Notes: generated by a model not told the origin, from the letters alone. A stretch of DNA of 64,000 nt from Streptomyces sp. NBC_00306 (GCF_036169555.1 NZ_CP108032.1:7316001-7380000), one strand, 5' to 3'; counted from the stretch's first letter, positions 1-8,784 are shown. Numbers and translations: made by a program.

Positions 1-1
1 G

Positions 2-361
2 GAACTCCCGCGCCGGGTCAGGCAGTCGCACCTCGCCCCGCAGCTCCGCGAAGCCCCGACGGCGGACGAGACGGAGGACTCTCACGAGGGGCCCGAGGAC
101 AACCCGGAGCGTTCCCCCGAGCAGGTGCGGGACCGCATGACGGCGTACCGCAACGGCTGGACCCGAGGCGGCGGTGGCGCGCCCGGATCCTCCCAAGGGG
201 CAGCGGCCGGACCGTCCGCCCGGGGGCCCGCGACAGGTCCCTCCGGCCGGGGGGCCGTACCGCGTCCCGCGCGACGCGACGTGAGCCCCGGCGGAGGCAC
301 GCCCATGGGCACGTCCGCGTCCGGCACTCCAGAACCCGGCCACGAAGGAGACAGATCATGA
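2..361 (+). CDS. cvnA: CvnA-type sensor histidine kinase, C-terminal end only
   Basis: Only the tail of this protein is in the window, about 119 residues, open from the left edge. It starts ELPRRVRQSHLAPQL and continues through a SPEQVRDRM element and a GWTRGGG stretch. I recognise these from the disordered C-terminus of Streptomyces nitrate/sensor-type histidine kinases of conservons; the rest is low-complexity Gly/Ala/Pro/Ser sequence. The kinase core and sensor domains lie outside the window. The stop overlaps the start of the next gene in an ATGA, which indicates translational coupling with cvnB. In conservons, CvnA is the membrane kinase that works with the GTPase CvnD in a G-protein-like complex. 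The identification rests on the tail plus the following cvnBCD genes. Confidence 0.8.
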   Translation, partial: ELPRRVRQSHLAPQLREAPTADETEDSHEGPEDNPERSPEQVRDRMTAYRNGWTRGGGGAPGSSQGAAAGPSARGPATGPSGRGAVPRPARRDVSPGGGTPMGTSASGTPEPGHEGDRS

Positions 362-780
362 CCATGCACGAGGCAGCCGCTGCCGGCCCTTTCACCGGAG
401 ATCTGGACTGGCTCCTGGACGATCTCGTCCTTCATGTCGGAGAGGTGCGCCATGCGGTGGTGCTGTCCAATGACGGCCTGCCGGTCGGGGCCTCCCATGG
501 CCTGACCCGCGAGAACGCCGAGCACCTCGCTGCGGTGGCCTCCGGGTTCCACAGCCTCGCCAAGGGCGCGGGGCGCCACTTCGGCGCCGGGGGCGTGCGC
601 CAGACGATGGTGGAGATGGACGACGGATTCCTCTTCGTGGCGGCCGCGGGTGACGGATCCTGTCTCGCCGTCCTCACCTCGGTCGTCGCCGACATCGGGC
701 TGATCGCCTATGAGATGGCGCGTCTCGTCAAGCGCGTGGGGGAGCACCTCCGGACCCCGCCACGCATCGCCGCGACCTGA
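358..780 (+). CDS. cvnB: CvnB, roadblock/LC7 domain protein
   Basis: A 140-residue single-domain roadblock/LC7 protein. LDWLLDDLV near residue 18 is followed by HAVVLSNDGLPVG, the usual first strand of the fold, and by AEHLAAVASG and RQTMVEMDDGFLFV. The start ATG is preceded by GAAGGAG and overlaps the stop of the kinase gene. Roadblock proteins in conservons act as regulators of the partner Ras-like GTPase (CvnD). The protein is very similar along its whole length to the second roadblock protein at 2415-2819, so the two look like a duplicated pair. The family call is secure; which signal it serves is not visible. Confidence 0.92.
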   Translation: MTMHEAAAAGPFTGDLDWLLDDLVLHVGEVRHAVVLSNDGLPVGASHGLTRENAEHLAAVASGFHSLAKGAGRHFGAGGVRQTMVEMDDGFLFVAAAGDGSCLAVLTSVVADIGLIAYEMARLVKRVGEHLRTPPRIAAT

Positions 781-817
781 CGAACGGCGGCGACAGCCAT
801 GAAGGGGGCGACAGTCC

Positions 818-1225
818 ATGAGTGAGGCGACAGACGCCGACATCCCCGGCAGCGAGTGGTACGACGCCGATGCCGGCCCTCTCGTTCGCCCGTACGCGAT
901 GACGGGCGGGCGCACCCAACCGGGCCCCACTCACGTGCGGTTCGACCTCATCGCGCTCGTCGACATCGCAGCGGACGCGCCCGACGAGGCGGAGGAATCA
1001 CTCCTCGGCCCCGAACACCGCTCGCTGCTCGGCCTGTGCCGCACCGAGACCCAGTCCGTGGCGGAACTGGCCGCCGATGCCGATCTGCCGGTGGGCGTCG
1101 TCCGTGTGCTGCTCGGCGATCTCCTCGAAGCCGGCTACGTCCGGGTCAGCCGCCCGGTGCCTCCCGCCCAACTGCCCGACGAGCGCATTCTGAGAGAGGT
1201 GATCGATGGGCTCAGGGCCCTGTGA
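818..1225 (+). CDS. cvnC: CvnC, DUF742 protein
   Basis: A 135-residue DUF742 protein. The N-terminal part contains PLVRPYAMTGGRT, the hallmark of the family. The C-terminal half is a winged-helix-like region (SVAELAADADLPVGVVRVLL) ending in ILREVIDGLRAL. A GGGGGCGAC ribosome-binding stretch precedes the ATG. It is the third conservon gene, 37 bases after cvnB. In other conservons cvnC runs straight into cvnD, but here 505 bases separate them. Confidence 0.92.
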   Translation: MSEATDADIPGSEWYDADAGPLVRPYAMTGGRTQPGPTHVRFDLIALVDIAADAPDEAEESLLGPEHRSLLGLCRTETQSVAELAADADLPVGVVRVLLGDLLEAGYVRVSRPVPPAQLPDERILREVIDGLRAL

Positions 1226-1730
1226 CCGCGCAATGGCCGTTCGCCGTGTGCCGTGGCGGTCCAGTGGCTGCCGCGGCGCCCCCTTTCGCCGCTGTCCGGT
1301 CCTGGCCGGGGCGTATTCGATGTGACCGCATTCGGGAACCTCCGATCACATTCGGCCAATCTCTGAAGATGGTGCCAGGACGGCTCGAACGGGCTTTGTG
1401 AGGAAATGGGCGCTGGACTTTCCTCCAGTCGCCCCTGAGGAGGCCGGTGGTGCTCGTGCCGGCCAAGGAGACGACCTCGGACGGCCGTGGTGATCGAAGT
1501 CCGCCCTCGGGGGCTGTGTGCCCAGGCGCAGGACCGGGCCGGCCACGGCCCAGGAGGACGGTCCGCCTGCCGCCTCCCCGCCCTGGTCGTTGCCCGCCCA
1601 TGAATGGTGCCGCAATCCATCCGCGGGAAATCACCAGGAGAAGAGCACGGGCCGGCTCGGCGGGAATGTCCGCACAACGCTTTCCCCATGCTCGCGTGCG
1701 ACTCCGGAACGATTGAGAGAGAAGTGAAAG
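1226..1730. other. 505-base gap splitting the conservon
   Basis: No convincing gene: the open frames on both strands here are Pro/Arg-rich shadows without ribosome-binding sites. Around 1315-1365 there are three ATTCG-containing words (GTATTCG, GCATTCGG, ACATTCGG), which could be a repeated protein-binding site or part of a separate promoter for cvnD. A purine-rich ribosome-binding site (GAGAGAGAAG) lies just before the cvnD ATG. Confidence 0.5.
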
Positions 1731-2336
1731 ATGGTCTCCGAAAGCTCTTCCGCCCCCGAAGGGGACAACACGGCCCTGGCATTGAAAATCCTGGTTGCGG
1801 GCGGCTTCGGCGCCGGAAAGACCACACTCGTCGGCGCGGTGAGTGAAATCAGACCCCTGCGCACGGAGGAACTGCTCAGCCAGGCAGGCACCGGCGTCGA
1901 CGACACCGGCGGCGTCGACCAGAAGTCCACCACGACGGTCGCGATGGATTTCGGGCGTATCACTATTCGTTCCGGTCTGTCCCTCTACCTTTTCGGTACC
2001 CCGGGGCAGGATCGCTTCTGGTTCTTGTGGGACGAACTGTCGCAAGGCGCCCTCGGGGCGGTGGTTCTCGCCGACACGCGGCGACTCGGCGACTGTTTCC
2101 CCGCCGTCGACTACTTCGAGCACCGGCGGATCCCCTTCGTGGTCGCGGTCAACTGTTTTGCCGGGGCGCGAACATATGGAGCTCACGAGGTTTCTTGCGC
2201 CCTCGATCTGGAACGTGGAACACCGGTTGTCCTGTGCGACGCGCGTGACCGCGACTCCGGGAAGGAGGTGCTGGTGCGGCTCGTCGAATATGCCGGACGG
2301 ATGCACACGGCACGTCTGCTCGATTCCGTCGGCTAG
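1731..2336 (+). CDS. cvnD: CvnD, small Ras-like GTPase
   Basis: A 201-residue conservon GTPase. The P-loop GGFGAGKTT is at residues 24-32, a switch region STTTVAMDFGRI follows near residue 67, and the G3-like element is FGTPGQDRF near residue 90. The canonical NKxD guanine motif is replaced by AVNCF, a change common to the conservon subfamily. It should cycle GTP and associate with the CvnA kinase and roadblock partners at the membrane. It is separated from cvnC by an unusually long gap and may have its own promoter. The next roadblock gene follows after 78 bases. Confidence 0.92.
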   Translation: MVSESSSAPEGDNTALALKILVAGGFGAGKTTLVGAVSEIRPLRTEELLSQAGTGVDDTGGVDQKSTTTVAMDFGRITIRSGLSLYLFGTPGQDRFWFLWDELSQGALGAVVLADTRRLGDCFPAVDYFEHRRIPFVVAVNCFAGARTYGAHEVSCALDLERGTPVVLCDARDRDSGKEVLVRLVEYAGRMHTARLLDSVG

Positions 2337-2414
2337 TTGCACCTTGCCGAGCGGTCCTGTGTACGAAAGGCTTACGACCCACACGGGGAACGCATGAGCG
2401 GGGAAGGATCAACG

Positions 2415-2819
2415 ATGTCGTTGGACAAGGGACTTGACTGGCTGCTCGACGACCTCACGAAGAGGATCGAGCACATACGGCACGCGCTCGTGCTGTCCAA
2501 CGACGGGTTGGTGACAGGCGCCAGCACCGGCCTGGCGCGGGAGGACGCCGAGCACCTCGCCGCGGTGTCCTCGGGTCTGCACTCCTTGGCCCGGGGCTCA
2601 GGACGGCACTTCAGGGCGGGCAAGGCCCGTCAGACCATGGTGGAGTTCGACGAGGCGCTGCTCTTCGTCACCGCGGCGGGCGAGGGAAGCTGTCTGTGCG
2701 TGCTCAGCGACGCCGAGGCGGATGTCGGCCAGATCGCCTACGAGATGACGCTGATGGTCAACCGGGTCGGCGAACACCTCGGTGTCGAGGCCAGGCAGTC
2801 CGGTGTGAACGGCATCTGA
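2415..2819 (+). CDS. Second roadblock/LC7 protein of the conservon
   Basis: A 134-residue roadblock/LC7 protein starting MSLDKGLDWLLDDL, closely related to CvnB at 358-780: both share LSNDGL, AEHLAAV, GRHF, RQTMVE, AGEGSC/AGDGSC and RVGEHL. I chose ATG 2415 because GGGGAAGGA sits at the right distance; ATG 2394 in frame is an alternative. It lies directly after cvnD, so this conservon carries two roadblock proteins flanking its GTPase. That could allow hetero- or homodimeric roadblock platforms on CvnD. Confidence 0.88.
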   Translation: MSLDKGLDWLLDDLTKRIEHIRHALVLSNDGLVTGASTGLAREDAEHLAAVSSGLHSLARGSGRHFRAGKARQTMVEFDEALLFVTAAGEGSCLCVLSDAEADVGQIAYEMTLMVNRVGEHLGVEARQSGVNGI

Positions 2820-2939
2820 CCTGCACGGATTCAGTCCAGGCGGACCCAGGCGGGCATGGTTGTCCACAGGCCGGGCGGGATGTCACAGCTTCGGACTACG
2901 GTCGTCACCGAGAGTATTCGCACTCACGGGGAGACCGAT

Positions 2940-3857
2940 ATGACCATGCAGGACACGACCAGGCAGGAAGCGGCGACGCGCACTCTGGCTCAGGGCCGCG
3001 CCGCCGGTGAACTGGAGTTGAAGCGGACCGAGTTCGATCTCGCCGTTCAACTGGGACACATCCGCGTCACGGCGGGGGCGAGTGGCGGGCCGCCGCGGGT
3101 CGCCCAGGAAGAGATCGCGCGGCTGCGGGCGGCCGAGGGTTTCCCGGACGCATTGCGGGAGCATGTGCGGACGGTGGGCACGGTGGAGGGTGCAGAACTC
3201 CTCTCGATCAGCCCCGCCCGCTTCACCCGCCTCGCGCGCACGGGCCACGTCACGCCGATCCGCTTCTACCTCAATCGCTACCGGGCCGTGGTGTGGCTCT
3301 ATCTCTGCGAAGAACTAGTCGGTTTCGCCCGGGCGCATCCCGCCCTGCTGACCGGTAGGACACCACCGGCTCTGCGGTCGCTGCTCGAGGAGGGCGAGGA
3401 CCGCAGAGCGCGGAACTGGCGCGGCAGGCGCCTCGGAATGCTGCTGAGGGCGACAGGCGATCCATGGGAGCGGGCGGCGGCGATCGCCTCCGTGCTCGAC
3501 GCGGTCACGGTGGCGGAAGTCGTGACCGATCCCTACGAACGATCGCGTCTGAGGGTGCTGCGCCCCGAACTCGTCCCCGCGCGGCCGGAATCGCCGGCTG
3601 CCCATGCGGTGGTCGAGCGCCTGCTGCTGGCGGACCATCCCGACGAGATCCTGTGGCATCGGGTCAACCTGTCGCAGGCTCTGCGGGAGGCACGCGAGAG
3701 CTGCCCCGCACCGCGGCCCTCGGCAAGGACGGGGCAGGTGGCGCAGGCTCCCCAGGCCGTTCCGCGAGGCGGGCATTCGCTCCGGAAGCGCCGTGGTCCG
3801 TACGGGCGTGGCCTGCTCAGGCGGCTCCGTTTGCGTCGAGCGGGAGCCGTGGGCTGA
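2940..3857 (+). CDS. DUF6397 family protein
   Basis: A 305-residue soluble protein. The N-terminal 60 residues contain QGRAAGELELKRTEFDLAVQ, followed by RVAQEEIARLRAAEGFP, which resembles a helix-turn-helix/excisionase-type fold, then LLSISPARFTRLARTGHVTP and YLNRYRAVVWLYLCEEL. The C-terminal 70 residues are basic and low complexity. I recognise this as the DUF6397 family, widespread in Streptomyces and of unknown function. A GGGGAGA site precedes ATG 2940; an in-frame upstream GTG at 2856 lacks one. The arrangement of DNA-binding-like segments suggests a regulator, but that is inference. Confidence 0.75.
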   Translation: MTMQDTTRQEAATRTLAQGRAAGELELKRTEFDLAVQLGHIRVTAGASGGPPRVAQEEIARLRAAEGFPDALREHVRTVGTVEGAELLSISPARFTRLARTGHVTPIRFYLNRYRAVVWLYLCEELVGFARAHPALLTGRTPPALRSLLEEGEDRRARNWRGRRLGMLLRATGDPWERAAAIASVLDAVTVAEVVTDPYERSRLRVLRPELVPARPESPAAHAVVERLLLADHPDEILWHRVNLSQALREARESCPAPRPSARTGQVAQAPQAVPRGGHSLRKRRGPYGRGLLRRLRLRRAGAVG

Positions 3858-4265
3858 GGGGGAAGCGGCGTCCGGGACGGCGGGCTTCCGTGCCGGCGGG
3901 GCGTTCGTGCGCGCCCGTCCTGCCGTTTGCCGTGGCCGAGTGTGTGCGTGTGCGTCCCCGGCGCGCCGAGTCCGGCAGGATCCGAACGACAGGTCTGGGT
4001 CACCGAACGAGCCATCGTGCGGAGGTTGAGGTGGCGGTTGGGCGCGGTGCCGTGACCGAAGACGACCGGCGTGGCTGGTGCGGTAGTGACCGCTGATGCG
4101 GCAGGTGACGACGACGGTACGTGGCAGGGGCGGTTCGGCCAGAGCGGCGCATCCAGGGCTGTGCGCCAGACCCTCACAGGCTTCATAATTCCTCTACGTA
4201 CAAAGCCCCGGTGGAGCCTGAGGAGGAAGGCGGGGCCTTCTCGCCGCAGCATGCGGCGTACGCCG
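3858..4265. other. Intergenic region with possible promoter for the receiver gene
   Basis: No gene recognised in these 408 bases. A CATAAT hexamer at 4184-4189 could be a -10 element for the receiver gene at 4266. AGGAGGAAGG at 4221-4230 is a strong Shine-Dalgarno-like sequence, but it is not at ideal spacing from any in-frame start, so the true start of the receiver gene is uncertain. Confidence 0.4.
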
Positions 4266-4820
4266 ATGTGGCCCCCCGTCGACGGGGGCACCAATGGGGA
4301 CACGGGTTGTGCCTTGAAGATCCTTGTGGTGGACGATCGTGAGGACAACCTCTTCGCGATCGAGAGTCTCTTACGCCCCCTGGGGCGTCCGGTGGTCCGT
4401 GCGCACAGCGGGGACGAAGCCCTGAAGACCGTGATGCGTGGCGGTATCGCGGTGGTCGTTCTCGACGTGGTGATGCCGCGTATGGACGGCCTCGAAGTTC
4501 TTGCCTACCTCAAGCGGCTGGACCACACCCGCAATCTGCCCGTGGTGCTGATGACCGGTCTCGGCCGGGACGACGATCTCGCCGCCCGTGCCTATGAACT
4601 GGGCGTCTCCGACTTCATGTTCAAGCCCGTCGACCCCTGGGTCGTCCGTACGAAGGTCAGGGCGCTGGCCGACCTGTACGTCGAGAACCAGAGCCTGCGC
4701 GCTCAGCTCGGCGCGCTGCCCCGCCCTGGTCCAGAAGCCTCGGCGGCGAAGCTGCCGGGCCTGATCGGCGCGCACGTGCCCCGCCAGCCCGGTGGTGGGG
4801 CACCGCACGTGCGTCGATGA
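4266..4820 (+). CDS. Stand-alone response regulator receiver protein (TTA codon)
   Basis: A CheY-like receiver domain without an output domain. It shows LKILVVDDRED (acidic pocket), VVLDVVMPRMDG with the phospho-acceptor Asp, VVLMTGLG with the switch Thr, and FMFKPVDPW with the conserved Lys-Pro. The tail is short and disordered. The start is uncertain: ATG 4266 is used, with ATG 4251 and TTG 4314 as alternatives; the domain itself begins at 4314. Codon 4371-4373 is TTA (in ESLLRPLG), so translation should depend on the bldA leucyl-tRNA and be delayed in growth. No histidine kinase gene is adjacent. Confidence 0.85.
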   Translation: MWPPVDGGTNGDTGCALKILVVDDREDNLFAIESLLRPLGRPVVRAHSGDEALKTVMRGGIAVVVLDVVMPRMDGLEVLAYLKRLDHTRNLPVVLMTGLGRDDDLAARAYELGVSDFMFKPVDPWVVRTKVRALADLYVENQSLRAQLGALPRPGPEASAAKLPGLIGAHVPRQPGGGAPHVRR

Positions 4821-4836
4821 TGATGATCTCCGCGCC

Positions 4837-5241
4837 TCAGGAGGCGTTCTGCGCCCCTCGCACGTTACGAGGTCTCTGCGGCAAGGAGGGGACGGTGGCC
4901 GGCCCGCCCTCCTGCACCGCTTGAACCGCGGCCTGATGCAGGCTGCGGCTGTCGTCCTCGGACTGACAGGGCGCGGGACTCCCTGTCATCGTGAACCAGT
5001 CGGAGGCCCCGCTGTACTGCACCGCGACGCGGGCCTCTCCGCCCGCCCAGGTCGTGTGCACGGTGAGATCACCGCTCAGCACGCCTACCTCGTCGGTGAG
5101 CACTCCTCCACGGCCGGAAAACACGCCGGCGGTCGTCCATGATGCCCAGCTCATCCTCCCAGGCTCGCACTCCGGATCCGCAAGCGCGACTGTTGCGGCG
5201 ATGGTCCATGTGGCGGACCCCCGGATTGCCGGTCGAGCCAC
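4837..5241 (-). CDS. Conserved hypothetical protein
   Basis: A 134-residue protein from a GTG start. Codon use has the strong third-position GC expected of a real gene. It is beta-rich with WTIAATVAL, VGVLSGDLTVHTTW, EARVAVQYSGASDWFTMTG and SEDDSRSLHQAAV. I do not recognise a named family. It is convergent with the receiver gene (16 bases between stops) and divergent from the glycosyltransferase. No signal peptide or membrane segment is seen. Confidence 0.6.
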   Translation of the reverse strand: MARPAIRGSATWTIAATVALADPECEPGRMSWASWTTAGVFSGRGGVLTDEVGVLSGDLTVHTTWAGGEARVAVQYSGASDWFTMTGSPAPCQSEDDSRSLHQAAVQAVQEGGPATVPSLPQRPRNVRGAQNAS

Positions 5242-5347
5242 CGGCGCTTATAGGCCCGGAACGGCTTCTCCGGGCAGACCGCTAGCATCACCCTCTTCTG
5301 CCGCTGCCGCTGCCGGCTCAGCTGCCGAGGACTGGAGTGATGTGGAC

Positions 5348-6220
5348 GTGTCCCGACCGCGGGTAGGGGTCGCCGTACTGACCATGGGCACCCGGCCCGC
5401 CGAGCTGCGGGCCCTGCTGGATTCCGTCGTCAAGCAGCAGGAGCCTGCCGCACACGTGGTGGTGGTCGGGAACGGATCGGTTCTCCCGGAGCTGCCCGAG
5501 GGCGTGATCGGGGTGGAGCTGGAGGAGAACCTCGGCGTGGCCGGCGGACGTAATGCCGCCCTCGCCAGGCTGCGCGCGGCAGGGGGCGTGGACATCCTCG
5601 TGGACCTGGACGACGACGGTCTGCTGATCGACGCCGACGTGTTCACCAGGATCGCCGATCTGTACGCCGCCGATCAGCGGCTCGGCATCGTCAGCTTCCG
5701 GATCGCCGACGAGACCGGCTTCACCCAGCGGCGGCACGTTCCCCGGCTGCGGGCGGGAGACCCGATGCAGCGCGGGCTGGTGACGTTCCTCGGCGGTGGT
5801 CATGGAATCTCGATGCGGATGCTCGACGAGGTCGGGGACTGGCCCGACGACTTCTTCTTCACCCACGAGGAGACGGATCTGGCCTGGCGGGCGCTCGACG
5901 CGGACTGGAAGATCCTCTACGAGCCCGCCCTGGTCCTTCAGCACCCCCGGACCTCGCCGGCCCGGCATGCGAACTTCTACCGGCTGACCGCCCGCAACCG
6001 GGTGTGGATGGCCCGGCGCCATCTGCCCGCGCTGCTCGTGCCGGTCTATCTGGGGACGTGGATCGCGCTCACGGTGGCCCGCACTCGTTCGCTGCCCGGC
6101 ATGCGGGCCTGGTTCGGCGGCTTCGCCGAAGGGGTGCGCAGGCCGTGTGGAGTCCGCCACCCCATGCGGTGGCGGACGGTCTGGCGCATGACCCGCCTGG
6201 GCCGCCCGCCCATCGTCTAG
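5348..6220 (+). CDS. Family 2 glycosyltransferase
   Basis: A 290-residue GT-A fold enzyme. It begins SRPRVGVAVLTMG, with VVVVGNGS in the nucleotide-binding strand and ENLGVAGGRNAAL, typical of rhamnosyl/GT2 enzymes. The metal-binding acidic motif is VDLDDDG, followed by FLGGGHGISMRMLDEVGDWP and FTHEETDLAWRAL, the acceptor/catalytic-base region. The C-terminal part has a hydrophobic segment (LLVPVYLGTWIALTVA) that may sit on the membrane. GTG 5348 is used because GGAG lies about 11 bases upstream; GTG 5342 is an alternative. Likely role: adding a sugar to a cell-surface polymer; the donor sugar is unknown. Confidence 0.85.
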   Translation: MSRPRVGVAVLTMGTRPAELRALLDSVVKQQEPAAHVVVVGNGSVLPELPEGVIGVELEENLGVAGGRNAALARLRAAGGVDILVDLDDDGLLIDADVFTRIADLYAADQRLGIVSFRIADETGFTQRRHVPRLRAGDPMQRGLVTFLGGGHGISMRMLDEVGDWPDDFFFTHEETDLAWRALDADWKILYEPALVLQHPRTSPARHANFYRLTARNRVWMARRHLPALLVPVYLGTWIALTVARTRSLPGMRAWFGGFAEGVRRPCGVRHPMRWRTVWRMTRLGRPPIV

Positions 6221-6376
6221 CGCGGGGATGCCGTCCGGGCTGCCCGTAGGCCCGCCCTCCCGGTCCTCCCGTCCCCGGCCCCGCCCTGCCCAGTGGCACC
6301 CCCGCCACCCCACCGTCCCCGCCCGCACCAGCCGCCGCCCACCGTCACGTCACTCCGACGGTAGTTCCACGACCGC

Positions 6377-7375
6377 TCACTCCGACAGGAGTTCCACGAG
6401 CGCATGCCCACGCTCCGTGCGGCGGAGCACCACATGGCGGCCGCGCCGTTCGCGGTCCAGGAGGCCGGCGTCCTGGAGCTGGGTGCAGTGGTAGGTGATG
6501 TTGGCCGGGCTGCAGCGCAGATGCGACGCCAGCTCGCCCATGGTCATCGGTGTCGCCGACGCCCGGAGGATCGCGGCACGCAGCCGCCCCGCGATCAGCG
6601 TCAGCGGATCACGGCTGATCTCGGCCGGTTGTCCGGTCGCCGCGCCGCCGTCCCACAACTGGCCGATCCCGGGCACCGGATAGCCGATCCACACCAGGTC
6701 GGGCCGGTCGAAGGCGAACATCGAGGCACCCATGCCGGAAACAATGGGGACCAGGACGAGCCAGCGGTCGCCGAGCTCGAAGGTCCCGGCCTGCTGGTCC
6801 GGCAGATGGAGGCTGGTGCCTCGCAGCTTGAACCGCGGGCTGATCCCCGGAAGCACGCTGTCCAGGCAACCCCGTACCGTCGCGCTGCCGATACGTTCCG
6901 CCTCGCGGTGGAACAGCCGGTCGGCCTGCTTCCACACCGGCAGGAACTCCTGCCACACCTCGGCCAGAAGCCCCGCGTACGCCTGAAGCCAGTCGCGGGG
7001 GCGGTCCACGACCGGCTGCCACTGCCGGGGCACACTCTGGGCGAACTCCGTCTCCATCTCGGCCAGCAGCGTGTCCGGCGACAGATCCGCCAAGTAGTCG
7101 AACTGCGTGGTCGCGTCGCCGTCCGGCATGCACGCCGTCGGGGTCAGGCAGTCGGGAATGATCGAGTGATCGGGCGCGAAGAGTGGGCTCACCACTCCTG
7201 GTGCGGCCCGGGGAGCGGCGGATCGGACGATGCGCTGCCAGTGCGCCGGAACGCCCTGGCTGCGTCCCCCGAGCGCGTCCGCGACGAGTGACAGAAGAGT
7301 GGCTCCCGGATGAGGAGCGACGGAGACCCGGACCTGGTCGAGCGGGCCGAGTCGGAGTTCGGTGAAGCCGTGCAC
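6377..7375 (-). CDS. ArsR-like winged-helix transcriptional regulator
   Basis: A 332-residue protein with a long N-terminal sensing region and a C-terminal winged helix. The DNA-binding part is TPMTMGELASHLRCSPANITYHCTQLQDAGLLDRERRGRHVVLRRTE, seen here as consecutive short blocks from about residue 270. This large-regulator layout is common in Streptomyces and distinct from small metal-sensing ArsR proteins, and no cysteine metal site is obvious. GTG start with GGGGGAC upstream. It is divergent from tdh, so tdh-kbl could be among its targets, which is inference from position only. Confidence 0.82.
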   Translation of the reverse strand: MHGFTELRLGPLDQVRVSVAPHPGATLLSLVADALGGRSQGVPAHWQRIVRSAAPRAAPGVVSPLFAPDHSIIPDCLTPTACMPDGDATTQFDYLADLSPDTLLAEMETEFAQSVPRQWQPVVDRPRDWLQAYAGLLAEVWQEFLPVWKQADRLFHREAERIGSATVRGCLDSVLPGISPRFKLRGTSLHLPDQQAGTFELGDRWLVLVPIVSGMGASMFAFDRPDLVWIGYPVPGIGQLWDGGAATGQPAEISRDPLTLIAGRLRAAILRASATPMTMGELASHLRCSPANITYHCTQLQDAGLLDRERRGRHVVLRRTERGHALVELLSE

Positions 7376-7688
7376 CGTGCGGTCCCCCTGCCGTACAACG
7401 TGCCGTGCCGAGCCGTGTGACGGGCCGTTCTTTCAGGGGTGGGGACGCGGGACGGCTTCATGCCGGTTCAACCACTTCAGGCCATCCTGCCCGCCCGTTC
7501 ACACCCGCCGCATGAAGCTCTCCTGTTGCCCCGCTTAAGAAATCCTCGATGGACTCCGCGGGCCGAGCTGGGCAGATTGGTGCAGGTCCATGGACGTACG
7601 CTGTCATTGTTTGTCGTAGTTGCCGCAACTGTCGCAGTCGTCGCAGCTGTCCTCGGTCCTTTCGACACCATGCACTGGAGCCGCCCCG
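7376..7688. other. Divergent promoter region, ArsR-like gene / tdh
   Basis: 313 bases without a gene. At 7618-7630 there is a perfect 13-base palindrome AGTTGCCGCAACT, followed by two more GTCGCAG words at 7631-7647. It lies about 60 bases before the tdh start. It is a reasonable operator candidate for an Lrp-like, ArsR-like or LysR regulator of threonine catabolism; no binding data are available. Confidence 0.4.
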
Positions 7689-8717
7689 ATGAAGGCCCTT
7701 GTCAAGCAGCATGCCGAGCCCGGCCTGTGGCTCATGGACGTACCGGAGCCGGAGACGGGATCCGGCGATGTGCTGATCAAGGTGCTCCGTACGGGCATCT
7801 GCGGCACCGATCTGCACATCCGGTCGTGGGACGCCTGGGCCCAGCAAGCGGTGAGCACGCCGCGCGTTCTCGGCCACGAGTTCGTCGGCGAGGTCGCGGC
7901 GGTCGGTGAGGACGTCGCGGACATCGCGGTGGGTGACATCGTGAGCGGCGAGGGGCACCTCGTCTGCGGCAAGTGCCGCAACTGTCTCGCGGGCCGCCGT
8001 CACCTGTGCCGCAGCACGATCGGCCTCGGGGTCGGCAGGGACGGGGCGTTCGCCGAGTACGTCGCCCTGCCCGCCGCCAATGTGTGGGTCCACCGCACGG
8101 AGGTGGACCTGGACGTCGCGGCGATCTTCGACCCCTTCGGTAACGCCGTCCACACCGCGCTCTCCTTCCCGCTCGTGGGCGAGGACGTACTGATCACCGG
8201 CGCGGGACCCATCGGCATCATGGCCGCGGCCGTCGCCCGCCACGCCGGCGCACGCAATGTCGTGATCACCGACGTCAGCGAGCCCCGCCTCGCCCTCGCC
8301 CGCAAGGTCGGTGCCACCCTCGCGCTCAACGTCGCCGAGCACGACATCGCGGAGGCGCAGCGCCGGCTCGGCCTGAAGGAGGGCTTCGACATCGGTCTCG
8401 AGATGTCCGGCCGCCCCGAGGCCATGCGGGACATGGTCGACAACATGACGCACGGCGGTCGTATCGCCATGCTCGGGCTGCCTGCGCAGGAGTTCGCCGT
8501 CGACTGGTCGAAGATCGTCACGTCGATGATCACGATCAAGGGCATCTACGGCCGGGAGATGTTCGAGACCTGGTACGCGATGACGGTCCTGCTCGAAGGC
8601 GGCCTCGACCTCAGCCCCGTGATCACCGGCAGCTACGGGTATCAGGACTTCGGCGCGGCCTTCGACGAGGCGGCGCAGGGCCGTAGCGGCAAGATCATCC
8701 TCGACTGGACCCGCTGA
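7689..8717 (+). CDS. tdh: L-threonine 3-dehydrogenase
   Basis: A 342-residue zinc-dependent medium-chain dehydrogenase that oxidises L-threonine to 2-amino-3-ketobutyrate with NAD+. GICGTDLH carries the catalytic-zinc cysteine, GHEFVGEV is the conserved zinc-site block, and the structural zinc loop is CGKCRNCLAGRRHLC. The Rossmann fold reads ITGAGPIGIMAAAVA, and GIYGREMFETWY is typical of Tdh. Length and start match the family. kbl follows 179 bases downstream and completes the two-step conversion of threonine to glycine and acetyl-CoA. Confidence 0.95.
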   Translation: MKALVKQHAEPGLWLMDVPEPETGSGDVLIKVLRTGICGTDLHIRSWDAWAQQAVSTPRVLGHEFVGEVAAVGEDVADIAVGDIVSGEGHLVCGKCRNCLAGRRHLCRSTIGLGVGRDGAFAEYVALPAANVWVHRTEVDLDVAAIFDPFGNAVHTALSFPLVGEDVLITGAGPIGIMAAAVARHAGARNVVITDVSEPRLALARKVGATLALNVAEHDIAEAQRRLGLKEGFDIGLEMSGRPEAMRDMVDNMTHGGRIAMLGLPAQEFAVDWSKIVTSMITIKGIYGREMFETWYAMTVLLEGGLDLSPVITGSYGYQDFGAAFDEAAQGRSGKIILDWTR

Positions 8718-8784
8718 CCCGCTGACCCGCTGACTCACCGGCCTGCCCACCCACCCGCCGGCCGCCCTGTCGCTCCGCTGACCG

